Origin: Crocinitomix algicola
GTDB lineage: Bacteria; Bacteroidota; Bacteroidia; Flavobacteriales_D; Crocinitomicaceae
Length of the DNA: 64,000 nucleotides
Assembly (NCBI RefSeq): GCF_001661595.2
Contig: NZ_LYPF02000007.1
Location: 1 to 64,000, forward strand
Direction: 5' to 3'
Shown here: piece after piece, positions 19,053 through 29,967 of the stretch
Position numbering within the stretch: the first letter of the stretch is position 1
Layout of the letters: each line of letters starts with the position of its first letter
The notes under the pieces: generated by a model
The model's input: the letters and a program-made list of their open reading frames with translations, nothing else
Told to the model about the DNA's origin: nothing
The model's database searches: none
Program-made: the position numbers and the translations under genes

Positions 19053-21170
19053 CTAATTTAAAATTAACCGTTGTGCAAACGAACTTGTTGAGTTGTTAAT
19101 CACAATGTTGTATACTCCTTTTGATAATTGTTCGTCTAATTCAATTGTAGATTGATTCATGCCAGAATTAGCCTGTATTTGATTCGTGTAAACCAAATTG
19201 CCTAACATATCATATATCATTATGTCTAATTCATTTTCCTGAATAGAATAGTACGATAAATTAAGTGTACTACTCGGAGTAGTTGGATTTGGGTAAATTG
19301 ATATTTGCTGCAAACTTTCTTGATTTTTACCGTTTGATAAAACACCAGCAATATTAAAATCATCGATTAAAAAGTTATTGGAAAAATCTTCGGCAGTTAA
19401 CTCGATTTTAAATCTAACATTTGATGCGGTGGCACTTGGAGGTAGAGGTATTGAAACAAGTTGCCAAGCCTCTTCATTATTTGGGAAGAACCCCGTAGCT
19501 TTATGACCTACACAGTTGATGTCATTATTGGATAGTATCTCTAAAGTAGTCCATGATGATTCACATTCTTTCCAAAATGACACTTTAAGATTAATTTGTT
19601 CAGCACTATATACTCCGGCATTAATAGTGGCGTAGATATACTTAAACGACAAAACTGGAGCGCTTGTATTTGACAGATTAAAAGAGGGACTTATCAGGAT
19701 GTCTTTCGTTCCACCAATTTGCTCGTAATAGTGCGGTTGAATAATTGGATCAGGATCCCCAATAAAATATTTTAATCCTATTGCTTTATTACCAGTAGCC
19801 CCTGCAAACTCAATCTCTTCCCATTTTACAGCATTATGTTCTGGATTAATTACTATCCATTCATCTTCAGTAAATCCTTCGCCTTCAAAACTCTCTGAGT
19901 ATGGTCCTTCATGTTCCCAATAATTGCCTAATGCATGAACAATTTCGTTTTTAACAATAGTTTCTGATCCAGCCTCATTTGAAACTGTAAGCTCCACATT
20001 GTAATTTCCAGCAGTATTGTAGGTCACGATTGGAGATGTTTCACTCGAATATTCAGGCGTTCCTCCAGGGAAATGCCAGCTGTATTCGTTTACTGTTGCC
20101 CTCGATATGCTTGGAAAAAATTGGATTGAATTACCTGCACAAAAGATGTCTTTATCCATGAAAAAATCTGGTGATGGTGTGCAAGTTACAACTTCATCAC
20201 CATCAATACCTGCATTTATTGCGCTCTCCTCTGTGACAAGATTATTACGTTGCGATAAATCATTTGCTAATGCAGTGTTCATTACCGCGCTTTGATCTGC
20301 GGTGAACATTTTTGAACAATAAGAATATTCCATGTAATTTTGAATGTTCTCGGCAATTCCTTCATTACAATTATCGGTGTCCACTAGTATACATGAACTG
20401 TGACCTGCTGTTTCAGGTGTGTCTTCAATTCCATCATCGCCACAAGCAACTTCTGGACTGTTCGTACTTCCCCAGGTGTGAGGAAGGCCTAACCAATGTC
20501 CTATTTCATGAGTTAAAGCTCTTGAGTTAGTGCTGTTTGAAGTTCCAATGCTACCGATGTAATTGTGGCGAATTATAATTCCATCTGCATATTTTAATCC
20601 TGTAGAAACTGCAGAAGGATAGTAAGCATATCCAGCTACACCACCTTCCATTGATTTTACGACCCACACGTTTAAGTAACGTCCTCTTGGCCATTGATTT
20701 AATTTTGAATAATCGTCGCCAATAGTTGTTTCATGACTAAAAATTCGGTCGATTCCGTTTGTACAATTGCCAAAAGGGTCTTTGTTTGCAAGTTTAAATT
20801 CAATTCGTGTATCGGTAGCAATTGTTTTAAACTCATCCATAATGTCTACAGTATCCGCATTTAATTTACGGTAATCTCGATTTAGGATGGCCATTTGATC
20901 AAATATCTGTTCGTCAGAAATGTTCTCCACACCATTGTCATGGATAATATGAAAAACAACGGGGATGACTAAAACTTCTCCATCGCGATCGTGAGAATAA
21001 GTTTTACTTCTTTCAATAAGTTCTTGTTGGTCTCTTTCAAGGTTGGGATAAGCTTCATAAAGTCCTTCCATCTTTTCTGGAAGACCACAATTAAATTGAT
21101 CTTGACTAAAGGATTGATGCGCAAACATACAACCTGTAATTAAGCCAAGCATTAGGTTTAGCTTTTTCAT
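19053..21170 (-). CDS. M43 (pappalysin-type) metalloprotease with PKD and T9SS domains
   Basis: Secreted zinc protease of 705 residues. The zinc site HEIGHWLGLPH (221-231) fits HExxHxxGxxH; downstream are Cys residues typical of family M43 (VACGDDGIEDTPETAGHSSC) and NYMEYSYCSKMFT, the likely Met-turn. A PKD domain follows near 350-430 (YSWHFPGGTPEYSSETSP ... AGNYNVELTVSN), then a jelly-roll-like MAM/CUB-type region, then the sorting domain (ISIYPNPTTP ... GVYNIVI ... RLILN). The start at 21170 begins the signal peptide; longer versions to 21236 add an unrelated tail. The leader contains LITGC, which may be a lipobox. Isolated gene; substrate unknown. Confidence 0.9.
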   Translation of the reverse strand: MKKLNLMLGLITGCMFAHQSFSQDQFNCGLPEKMEGLYEAYPNLERDQQELIERSKTYSHDRDGEVLVIPVVFHIIHDNGVENISDEQIFDQMAILNRDYRKLNADTVDIMDEFKTIATDTRIEFKLANKDPFGNCTNGIDRIFSHETTIGDDYSKLNQWPRGRYLNVWVVKSMEGGVAGYAYYPSAVSTGLKYADGIIIRHNYIGSIGTSNSTNSRALTHEIGHWLGLPHTWGSTNSPEVACGDDGIEDTPETAGHSSCILVDTDNCNEGIAENIQNYMEYSYCSKMFTADQSAVMNTALANDLSQRNNLVTEESAINAGIDGDEVVTCTPSPDFFMDKDIFCAGNSIQFFPSISRATVNEYSWHFPGGTPEYSSETSPIVTYNTAGNYNVELTVSNEAGSETIVKNEIVHALGNYWEHEGPYSESFEGEGFTEDEWIVINPEHNAVKWEEIEFAGATGNKAIGLKYFIGDPDPIIQPHYYEQIGGTKDILISPSFNLSNTSAPVLSFKYIYATINAGVYSAEQINLKVSFWKECESSWTTLEILSNNDINCVGHKATGFFPNNEEAWQLVSIPLPPSATASNVRFKIELTAEDFSNNFLIDDFNIAGVLSNGKNQESLQQISIYPNPTTPSSTLNLSYYSIQENELDIMIYDMLGNLVYTNQIQANSGMNQSTIELDEQLSKGVYNIVINNSTSSFAQRLILN

Positions 21171-21341
21171 AATGTAAGCATTTAATTTGTAAATATTTTT
21201 CATTTGCAATTTACGGGGGTGCCACTGGAATAACAATTCATACGATATCTCGATTAAACCGTTGAGTCAATGGGGTGTGAGAATAGATGGGTATAAAAAT
21301 GAACAAATCTGTTGAACTTCTTTTCTTTCCAAGAATTAAAG

Positions 21342-21349
21342 TAGTTTTG
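21342..21349 (+). promoter_or_regulatory. -7 box just before the glycosyltransferase-like gene
   Basis: TAGTTTTG fits TAnnTTTG and ends 6 bases before the ATG at 21356, predicting a leader of 0-3 bases. It lies inside the longer reading frame starting at 21287, arguing for the downstream start. Confidence 0.4.
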
Positions 21350-21355
21350 TGGTGG

Positions 21356-22285
21356 ATGGTTAATCAACTTAAAGATATCACAAATCAAAAAATTCTTCTT
21401 AGCGCTTTGGATTGGGGAATGGGGCATTTGACCCGCTCAACTGCATTAATGGCGATTTTATTGCATCAAGGAAATGAATTGATTTTTGCCGGAAACAAAA
21501 AACAATGTGAATTTATACTGGGCGAATTTCCAAATTTGAAAACGCAGCTAATTCCCGGATATGAAATTCGATTAGACAGCAAAAAGAGTACTTTCCTACA
21601 ATTGACGATACAGTTTCCACGCATTAAAAAAGTGATGAAGACTGAACAGAATTGGGTCGAATCATTTCTTAAAAATGAACAGGTTGATCTTATAATATCT
21701 GATAATCGATATGGTTTTTATAGCAAAAAGGTAAAATCAATCATTTTAACGCATCAAATTAATTTGCAAATACCCAGATTTAAAAAAAGGGTGAACGCTA
21801 CCCTAAGCAAATGGTTGGATCAATTTAATGAGATTTGGGTACCTGATTATTATAATCGTAAATTAACCGGTGCCTTATCCGCACCAAATAAGCATCAGTG
21901 TCTTCGATATATTGGGCCATTATGTCGTTTTAAAAAATTGGAACAGCCAATAAAATATGATTATTTGATTATTTTATCCGGACCAGAGCCTGAAAGAACT
22001 AGCTTTCTTGCGCGTATGAAAGAACAATTCCTGAATCGTGATGTTGAAGTTGCTTTTGTTGGGGCTGCGGTAACAAATTGTGACTCTTACCCTAATCCGT
22101 CAACTCAAAAATTAAACGAATTGATTGCCCAAAGTAGATGTATTATTTCTAGAGCTGGGTATACAACAATTATGGAAATGGTTACCTTGAAGAAAAAATC
22201 GATTTTATATCCAACTAAAGGGCAGTTTGAACAAGAATACTTGGCCAATACAATTCGCAATGAGTGGGTGGAATTTCAAAATTGA
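21356..22285 (+). CDS. Glycosyltransferase-like protein, GT-B fold (MurG/UGT-like)
   Basis: Predicted 309-residue GT-B type transferase. The N-terminal nucleotide-fold motif KILLSALDWGMGHLTRS is characteristic of a Bacteroidota family related to MurG and UDP-glycosyltransferases, and the C-terminal domain has the donor-binding pattern SRCIISRAGYTTIMEMVTLKKKSILYPTKGQFEQEYLA, in which Gly-Tyr and the Gln/Glu pair are conserved. Donor and acceptor are unknown. The same frame is open from 21287, but the family starts close to the DWG motif and a -7 box lies in between; the longer form cannot be excluded. The stop is only 3 bases from that of the convergent LRR gene. Confidence 0.72.
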   Translation: MVNQLKDITNQKILLSALDWGMGHLTRSTALMAILLHQGNELIFAGNKKQCEFILGEFPNLKTQLIPGYEIRLDSKKSTFLQLTIQFPRIKKVMKTEQNWVESFLKNEQVDLIISDNRYGFYSKKVKSIILTHQINLQIPRFKKRVNATLSKWLDQFNEIWVPDYYNRKLTGALSAPNKHQCLRYIGPLCRFKKLEQPIKYDYLIILSGPEPERTSFLARMKEQFLNRDVEVAFVGAAVTNCDSYPNPSTQKLNELIAQSRCIISRAGYTTIMEMVTLKKKSILYPTKGQFEQEYLANTIRNEWVEFQN

Positions 22286-22288
22286 TAC

Positions 22289-22864
22289 CTAGTATGCACA
22301 ATCACAACTTTTGTCAAATTCAATTTTCACCCAAGAAAGTCTGTTGTTCCAAGCCCCCTGAAATTTATCATTGAAATTCATACCCCTTAGGTCAAGGTGT
22401 TCTAGTTTTTTCAAATGCATTAATTCATCTGGTAAATCAACCAAAACATTTAGCCAAACATCTAAAACAATTAATTCGGACAAGTCACCAATGCACGCAG
22501 GAATTTTAGCGATTTCATTTCTCCCTATAAATAGTTGCTTTAATTCAGTGAGCTTACAAATTTCATCTGGAAAAGAAGTGAATTTATTTTTTTCAAGATT
22601 TAAGGTCGTGAGCTCATTGAAATGAAAAGACTCCGGAAGGTCGGTGAGTTTGTTTTTGGCTAAATTTAGGTGTTGAAGTTTTTTAAATTGCAAAATTTCA
22701 AGAGGTATTTGCTTTAGACGTTGTCCACTCAAATCAAGATTAATTACAGAATCTATAGGTGCTTGTTTGGCTTCTTCTATTGATTTGAAAATCTTATTAG
22801 TTTGTGAAAATCCACTAACCATTAACAGGTAAGTCCAAAACAGAAAGACATGTTTTTTTATCAT
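22289..22864 (-). CDS. Small secreted leucine-rich-repeat protein
   Basis: A 191-residue protein with a signal peptide (MIKKHVFLFWTYLLMVSGFSQ) and about six LRRs of the bacterial type: LSGQRLKQIPLEILQFKKL, LNLAKNKLTDLPESF, LNLEKNKFTSFPDEI, LFIGRNEIAKIPACI, LDVWLNVLVDLPDEL, LDLRGMNFND. The C-terminus contains CDCAY. Its first 17 codons overlap the end of ribF by 50 bases in another frame, so translation may be coupled. Function unknown; LRRs usually bind protein or peptide ligands. There is no sorting domain, so it is likely periplasmic or surface located. Confidence 0.8.
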   Translation of the reverse strand: MIKKHVFLFWTYLLMVSGFSQTNKIFKSIEEAKQAPIDSVINLDLSGQRLKQIPLEILQFKKLQHLNLAKNKLTDLPESFHFNELTTLNLEKNKFTSFPDEICKLTELKQLFIGRNEIAKIPACIGDLSELIVLDVWLNVLVDLPDELMHLKKLEHLDLRGMNFNDKFQGAWNNRLSWVKIEFDKSCDCAY

Positions 22865-23759
22865 TGTTTAGTTGTGATTTAAGACTTTCTAAAGAATCAA
22901 AACTTTTTTCAGATCTAATTCGTTTCACGATAAATATACGAATTGATTTTCCATATAAATCATCTTCAAAATCAAATAAATGCACTTCAATTCTTTTTTC
23001 TTGAGTGTCTGAGATTGTTGGTCGCGTGCCGATATTCATCATGCCTTTAAATGAACCAGTTCGAAGTTCAACATTTACAGCGTAAACACCATTAATAGGC
23101 GAAATCAAATAAGGTTCTTTAAGGTTTATATTTGCAGTTGGATAGCCCAGTGTTGTTCCAATTTTGTCACCTTCTATCACAGTTCCTTCAAAGTTGAAAA
23201 TACTGCCAAGGTATTTGTTTGCTTTTTCAATTTCTCCCGCTTGAATAGCCGCTCTAATTTTAGTTGAAGAGATATTGATGTCTTCATCTTGAAAAGCAGG
23301 TATTTCTTGGACGTCAAATTCATAAGTTTCACCCAATTGTTTGAGTAAATCTAAATTTCCAGTCCTATTTCTACCAAAATGATGATTGTAGCCAATGGTC
23401 ATTAATTTGACGTTTACTTTATTGACTAGGATCTCTCTAACAAAATCAACCGCAGTCATTCTTGAAAATTCTTTGGTAAAAGGAAATAGGATTAAATGGT
23501 CAATACCAAAGGAGGCAAGTTTGTCAATTCGAGCATCAATGGATTGGATCATTTCAAGTCCATGGTCATTTGGGTGAAGTACCATTCTCGGATGAGGATG
23601 AAAAGTAAAAAGCACAGTTTCACCGTCTATTTTTTCAGCACTTTCTTTTAAAAAACGAATGACTTTTTGATGGCCTAAATGAACACCATCAAAAGTGCCA
23701 AGTGTGAGAACTGGATTTTTTATTGGAGGAACTTCGTCAATCGAATAATAAACTTTCAT
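22815..23759 (-). CDS. ribF: Bifunctional riboflavin kinase / FAD synthetase
   Basis: Makes FMN from riboflavin and FAD from FMN. The N-terminal nucleotidyltransferase domain has LGTFDGVHLGHQKVI (residue ~20) and TIGYNHHFGRNRTG; ISSTKIRAAIQAG marks its end. The C-terminal riboflavin kinase domain has GTTLGYPTANINL near 200 and MNIGTRPT. At 314 residues it is of normal length. The last residues (KTCLSVLDLPVNG) look like a tail added by reading into the overlapping LRR gene. FAD is needed by SdhA, coded nearby. Confidence 0.95.
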   Translation of the reverse strand: MKVYYSIDEVPPIKNPVLTLGTFDGVHLGHQKVIRFLKESAEKIDGETVLFTFHPHPRMVLHPNDHGLEMIQSIDARIDKLASFGIDHLILFPFTKEFSRMTAVDFVREILVNKVNVKLMTIGYNHHFGRNRTGNLDLLKQLGETYEFDVQEIPAFQDEDINISSTKIRAAIQAGEIEKANKYLGSIFNFEGTVIEGDKIGTTLGYPTANINLKEPYLISPINGVYAVNVELRTGSFKGMMNIGTRPTISDTQEKRIEVHLFDFEDDLYGKSIRIFIVKRIRSEKSFDSLESLKSQLNNDKKTCLSVLDLPVNG

Positions 23760-23904
23760 TAATCTTTAAAATCTAATTATCTTGATTTTTATCAATGTTC
23801 TAAGGGGTTAGGGGGATGTCTTAATGGTGATTTATCCTCAAATGAACTCCTTTTTTTTATCAAAGTTATAGAAAAATCCATCAACAATACTGGTCAAAGA
23901 ATAA

Positions 23905-25461
<1,557 letters not shown>

Positions 25462-25474
25462 AAAATTAGCGCAA

Positions 25475-25765
25475 ATGTTATTAGAAGTTATCACGCCAGA
25501 CGAAACTTTATTTAAAGGAAATGTGTCACATGTAGTTTTACCAGGAATCGATGGTTCATTCGGTATTCTGAAAGGGCATGCTCCTATGATTTCAGCATTA
25601 ACAGCTGGAAATGTTAAAGTGGATCAAATCGTTGCTGAAAATAATAGCGACGAGCTAGAAGGAAAATACAATATCGAATTTAAAGATCAAACTTCGTTCT
25701 CGTTTGAGATTAATGGAGGAGTTATTGAAGTTAAAGCCGATAAGGTAATCGTACTAGCAGAATAA
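25475..25765 (+). CDS. atpC: ATP synthase F1 subunit epsilon (short form)
   Basis: Central-stalk subunit. The 96 residues cover the N-terminal beta-sandwich (LLEVITPDETLFKGNVSHVVLPGIDGSFGILKGHAPMIS); the C-terminal two-helix inhibitory domain of the E. coli type (139 residues) is absent. The C-terminus GGVIEVKADKVIVLAE fits the end of the sandwich. Short epsilon subunits are usual in Bacteroidota, so this is not a truncation caused by mutation. Inhibition of ATP hydrolysis by extended helices is therefore not expected here. Confidence 0.93.
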   Translation: MLLEVITPDETLFKGNVSHVVLPGIDGSFGILKGHAPMISALTAGNVKVDQIVAENNSDELEGKYNIEFKDQTSFSFEINGGVIEVKADKVIVLAE

Positions 25766-25787
25766 GGTTTGGTACTGAATTATATTT

Positions 25788-25820
25788 AAAAGGGATCCCT
25801 TGCATGGCGATCCCTTTTTG
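25788..25820 (+). terminator. atpDC terminator
   Basis: AAAAGGGATC / GATCCCTTTTT hairpin with an 11-base loop, 22 bases after the atpC stop. Confidence 0.85.
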
Positions 25821-25953
25821 CATTCAAAACACTGTAAGGATCCTGAGTAGTTTCCTGTTAAGCTTTGTTAATAAAACAATTTAATCAATATAAACACGTT
25901 TAGTTTTCGTTGATTTGTGAAAAAAATCTTGCAAATTTGTTCTCCTTTTGAAA

Positions 25954-26712
25954 ATGAACTATAAAGAGAATTTAGATACTAGTAATATTCCTGAACATGT
26001 GGCTATTATCATGGATGGTAATGGTCGTTGGGCGAAGGAAAAAGGCCAAATGCGTCTAGTAGGCCATGCAACCGGTGTGGAATCTGTTCGTGAAGCATTA
26101 ACAGCCGCTTCTGAAATTAATGTAAAATACCTCACATTATACGCGTTTTCAACGGAAAATTGGAATCGGCCTAAATCTGAAGTAGACGGTTTAATGGATC
26201 TGCTTGTAACGACTATTGCGAATGAGCTGGAGTCTTTAAATAATAACGATGTTCGATTAATGACCATCGGTAATACAGATGATTTACCTGACGGATGTAG
26301 AAATGAATTGTTAAAGGCGATAGAAAAGACAGCTAACAACAAAGGGACAGTTTTAATTTTAGCCTTGAATTATAGTGCTAAACTTGAAATAAAAGAGGCA
26401 ATTAAACGTATTGCAAAAGAATATAAAGAAGGAAATATCGGATTAGAAGATGTAAACGATGAACTTGTTTCAAATCATTTATATACGGCTGGTATTCCTG
26501 ATCCGGAGTTGATGATAAGAACAAGTGGTGAAATACGAATTAGTAACTTCTTGTTGTGGCAACTAGCGTATAGCGAATTGCATTTTACACCAATTTATTG
26601 GCCCGATTTTAAAAAAGAAGACTTTTACAAGGCTATCTATGAATACCAAAATAGAGAAAGACGTTTCGGTAGAATTGGAGAGCAGTTGAATGAATTAGAT
26701 AAGAATGATTAA
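25954..26712 (+). CDS. uppS: Isoprenyl (undecaprenyl) diphosphate synthase
   Basis: Makes the C55 lipid carrier for peptidoglycan and other envelope polymers by cis-prenyl addition. The 252-residue sequence contains all signature regions: HVAIIMDGNGRWAKEKG with the catalytic Asp near residue 20, GHATGVESVREAL, TLYAFSTENWNRP, and DPELMIRTSGEIRISNFLLWQLAYSELHF near the end. The start at 25954 (MNYKEN) lies two codons after a TTG. The stop overlaps the bamA start by 8 bases; the order uppS-bamA-skp-skp is an envelope biogenesis operon. Confidence 0.96.
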   Translation: MNYKENLDTSNIPEHVAIIMDGNGRWAKEKGQMRLVGHATGVESVREALTAASEINVKYLTLYAFSTENWNRPKSEVDGLMDLLVTTIANELESLNNNDVRLMTIGNTDDLPDGCRNELLKAIEKTANNKGTVLILALNYSAKLEIKEAIKRIAKEYKEGNIGLEDVNDELVSNHLYTAGIPDPELMIRTSGEIRISNFLLWQLAYSELHFTPIYWPDFKKEDFYKAIYEYQNRERRFGRIGEQLNELDKND

Positions 26713-29311
26713 ATACCTCGCACTTCTCATAGCAACAATTGCTGTTGTAAACGTTAACGCTCAAATTTTAGGTGATCAAATTGTAGGTGGTGACAACTCT
26801 TTTTTGAGTCCTCAAAAATATACAATTGCGGCAGTTAGAGTGGAAGGAGTCGATGAGCTTGGTATTGATGATGTTGTGCGGTTGGTTTCTGGACTGAATG
26901 TCGGTAAGCAAATCACGGTTCCCGGTCAAGATATATCAAAGGCTATTCAAACGCTTTGGGAATATGACATGTTTTCAGATGTCCAAATATTAGCAGATGA
27001 TGTTAAGAATGGAGAGATCTTTTTGACGATTAAATTAAAAGGTAGACCAAAGCTAGGCGGATATCGATTTGTTGGAATTCGAAATGGAGAAGAAGATAAA
27101 TTGAGGGATATAATCAGTCTTAGAAAAGGTCAAAATATAACAGAATCATTAAAATCAAATACCGAAAATATCATTCGAAACTATTATAAAGACAAAGGTT
27201 TTTATAAAGCGAAAGTGGATATTGTTGAAGAGTTTGATACCATGTCGGGAATAAATTTTAGAGGTTTTGTTATTAATATCGAAAAGAATGACCGAATAAA
27301 AATCAAACACATTCAGATTACTGGAAATGAGGTTGAACCAAATGAGGATGCTAGCCTTTTTAAAAAAGTAAATACGAAGTTTTCTTATTCGAATTCTGGG
27401 ATAAAACGGAGCATGAAGGATACCAAAGAGAAGGGTATCATGCGTATTTTTAAACGCTCAAAGTTTAATAGAACGGCTTACGAACGCGATAAAGCAGCAA
27501 TCATCGAAAAGTATAATGCTATTGGATTAAGAGATGCTGCCATTATTAGAGATACGGTTTATCAAATTGATAAAAAACATTTAGGTATTGAACTCGTAAT
27601 TGATAAAGGTGATGAATACTATTTTGGAGAAATTACTTGGATAGGCAATACGAAATACCGTTCTGGTCAGTTGGACACTTTAATGGGGATAGAGAATGGC
27701 GATGTTTATAATAAAGCTCTGCTCGAACAAAGACTATATTCTAGCCCTGATGGTAGGGATGTAACTTCTTTGTATATGGATAAAGGTTATTTGTTTTTTA
27801 ATGTTGTTCCTGTTGAAATGAATATTACAGCTGATAATCGTATTAATTATGAGATGCGAATAACAGAAGGGAAAGAAGCTAGAATTAGAAATATAATTAT
27901 CAAAGGAAATACGAAAACAAATGATCATGTCATCTTACGTGAAATTAGGACTAAACCAGGTGACTTATTCAATAGGAATGATATTATGCGAACCCAAAGG
28001 GAATTGGCAAACTTAGGTTATTTTGATCCTGAGCAATTTGGCGTAAATCCAGTTCCTAACCCAATGGATGGAACAGTAGATATCGAATATACGGTGGTTG
28101 AAAAATCCTCAGATCAAATTGAGCTTTCGGGCGGTTTCGGTGGCGGTCGATTGATTGGTACACTTGGATTGTCATTTACGAACTTTTCAACAAAAAATTT
28201 CTTTAAAAAAGGGGCTTGGCAACCATTACCAGCCGGAGACGGACAAAGTTTAAGTTTAAGAGGACAAACTTATGGGCGTGGTTACCAATCGTATAACCTC
28301 TCTTTTACAGAACCTTGGCTAGGTGGTAAAAAACCAACCTCACTTACCGTTTTTAGTTCTTATTCTTTATTGACCAATAGTTTGGACCGCGATGATGCGA
28401 GTTATAGTCAAACGTCAATCACTTCAGTTGGTGTTGGTTTAGGATCTCGCTTAAAATGGCCGGATGATTATTTCCAAATTTATGGAGAATTTAATTATCA
28501 ATATTACGATTTACAGCAGTCTCAATATTTTATTTTTACAGACGGGTATTCAAATAATATTTCGTTGAAAGGGGTGTTAACAAGAACTTCTGTGAGTGAA
28601 CCAATTTATCCACGCTCAGGTTCAAAATTTACCTTAACAGCAAAAGCTACATTGCCATACTCTTCATTCGACGGAATTGATGATGCTGCCTACGCAGGTC
28701 TATCCGCTCAGGAAAGATATAAATTTGCTGAATATTATAAGTTGAAATTTACGGGTGAATGGTATGCGCCTTTAACGAAAGATAAAAAACTTGTCTTAAG
28801 GCCTAAATTTGGATTTGGTTTCCTAGGAGCATATAATTCTGCCAAAGGTTATTCGCCATTTGAAAGATTTTATTTAGGTGGTAGTGGATTGAATGGAACT
28901 TGGCAGTTCGATGGACGTGAAATTATTTCTTTAAGAGGTTATACAGGTCAAACGCCAGTATCGTCTGAAACAGGAGGAACTGTAATTGCCAAATATTCAA
29001 TGGAACTTCGTTACCCAATATCGCTTAACCCTCAAGCAACTATTTATGGATTGCTATTTACCGAAGCCGGAAATACATGGGATTCTTTCAATAAATTTGA
29101 TCCTTTTGACGTTAAACGTTCTGCCGGATTTGGTGTAAGACTGTTCTTACCAATGTTCGGAATGCTAGGGGTTGACTTCGCATGGGGATTCGATCCTTTA
29201 GATGATGGGGCCGCTGGATTTGGTAGCGGAGATTCTGATCCAGGTGCTAATGTTAAAGGGTACACTTTTGGATTCTTCCCAATCATTGGTATGAATATTG
29301 GAGACTTATAA
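26705..29311 (+). CDS. bamA: Outer membrane protein assembly factor BamA
   Basis: Central barrel of the BAM complex that inserts outer membrane proteins. The 868-residue protein has a signal peptide (MIKYLALLIATIAVVNVNAQ), then POTRA domains over about residues 35-450 (for example IKHIQITGNE and IRNIIIKGNTKTND), and a C-terminal 16-strand barrel of the Omp85 family with YLGGSGLNGTWQFDGREIISLRGY (conserved lid loop VRGF/Y-like motif). The last residues are MNIGDL, so the usual terminal aromatic of the barrel signal is replaced by Leu. It overlaps uppS by 8 bases, and two skp-like chaperone genes follow. Confidence 0.95.
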   Translation: MIKYLALLIATIAVVNVNAQILGDQIVGGDNSFLSPQKYTIAAVRVEGVDELGIDDVVRLVSGLNVGKQITVPGQDISKAIQTLWEYDMFSDVQILADDVKNGEIFLTIKLKGRPKLGGYRFVGIRNGEEDKLRDIISLRKGQNITESLKSNTENIIRNYYKDKGFYKAKVDIVEEFDTMSGINFRGFVINIEKNDRIKIKHIQITGNEVEPNEDASLFKKVNTKFSYSNSGIKRSMKDTKEKGIMRIFKRSKFNRTAYERDKAAIIEKYNAIGLRDAAIIRDTVYQIDKKHLGIELVIDKGDEYYFGEITWIGNTKYRSGQLDTLMGIENGDVYNKALLEQRLYSSPDGRDVTSLYMDKGYLFFNVVPVEMNITADNRINYEMRITEGKEARIRNIIIKGNTKTNDHVILREIRTKPGDLFNRNDIMRTQRELANLGYFDPEQFGVNPVPNPMDGTVDIEYTVVEKSSDQIELSGGFGGGRLIGTLGLSFTNFSTKNFFKKGAWQPLPAGDGQSLSLRGQTYGRGYQSYNLSFTEPWLGGKKPTSLTVFSSYSLLTNSLDRDDASYSQTSITSVGVGLGSRLKWPDDYFQIYGEFNYQYYDLQQSQYFIFTDGYSNNISLKGVLTRTSVSEPIYPRSGSKFTLTAKATLPYSSFDGIDDAAYAGLSAQERYKFAEYYKLKFTGEWYAPLTKDKKLVLRPKFGFGFLGAYNSAKGYSPFERFYLGGSGLNGTWQFDGREIISLRGYTGQTPVSSETGGTVIAKYSMELRYPISLNPQATIYGLLFTEAGNTWDSFNKFDPFDVKRSAGFGVRLFLPMFGMLGVDFAWGFDPLDDGAAGFGSGDSDPGANVKGYTFGFFPIIGMNIGDL

Positions 29312-29413
29312 ATAAAATTGTAAATTCGCCCCTTGTTCGTTCGGCACAAACTTTGCTAGTTGTGTAATGTAAGTAGGAAGCGGCGATTAATTGATGATTA
29401 ATTTTTTAGACAA

Positions 29414-29935
29414 ATGAAAAAAGTACTGCTGATTTTATTCGTATTTTTTGGATTGGTTAATAGTGCAACAGCACAGCGTTATGCCTTTGTTGATTCGCAA
29501 TATATCCTAGATCAAATGCCTGAATATGCCGAAGCACAAGCAGAATTAGATAAAGCTTCTGAGGATTGGCAAAAAGAAATTGAACAGTTGTTTTTAGATG
29601 TTGAGCGAAAAAGAAAAGAGTATGCAGAAGAAGCCATTCTTTTACCTGCCGAGATAAAGAAGCAGCGTGAAAAAGAAATTGAAGCGGCTGAGCAAAAAGC
29701 AAAAGAAATGCAAAAACAAAGGTTTGGAGTAGGTGGAGACTTATTTGCTAAGCGTGCGGAACTTATAAAACCTATTCAAGATAAGATTTTTAATGCAATT
29801 CAAGCAGTTGCATCAAGTAGTAATTTAGCTTTTGTTTTTGACAAAGCAAATCAATCCAACTTGTTATATGCTGATCAAAAATATAACATCAGTGATCGAG
29901 TGTTAGCAGAGATGGACATAAAACCTAAAAATTAA
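29414..29935 (+). CDS. OmpH/Skp-family periplasmic chaperone (first copy)
   Basis: A 173-residue exported protein with signal peptide MKKVLLILFVFFGLVNSATAQ, the Skp-like opening YAFVDSQYILDQMPEY, a central long helical region rich in Glu and Lys (about residues 40-110, the coiled-coil tentacles), and a C-terminal return strand (AIQAVASSSNLAFVFDKA). Skp holds unfolded outer membrane proteins on their way to BamA. Located 102 bases after bamA and 32 bases before the second copy. Confidence 0.9.
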   Translation: MKKVLLILFVFFGLVNSATAQRYAFVDSQYILDQMPEYAEAQAELDKASEDWQKEIEQLFLDVERKRKEYAEEAILLPAEIKKQREKEIEAAEQKAKEMQKQRFGVGGDLFAKRAELIKPIQDKIFNAIQAVASSSNLAFVFDKANQSNLLYADQKYNISDRVLAEMDIKPKN

Positions 29936-29967
29936 TTAGAAGTACTAACAAGGTAATAAATTTAAGA

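Noticed and set aside
29312-29413. Separate promoter or small gene between bamA and the first skp gene
   Set aside because: No TAnnTTTG box and no credible frame in the 102 bases.
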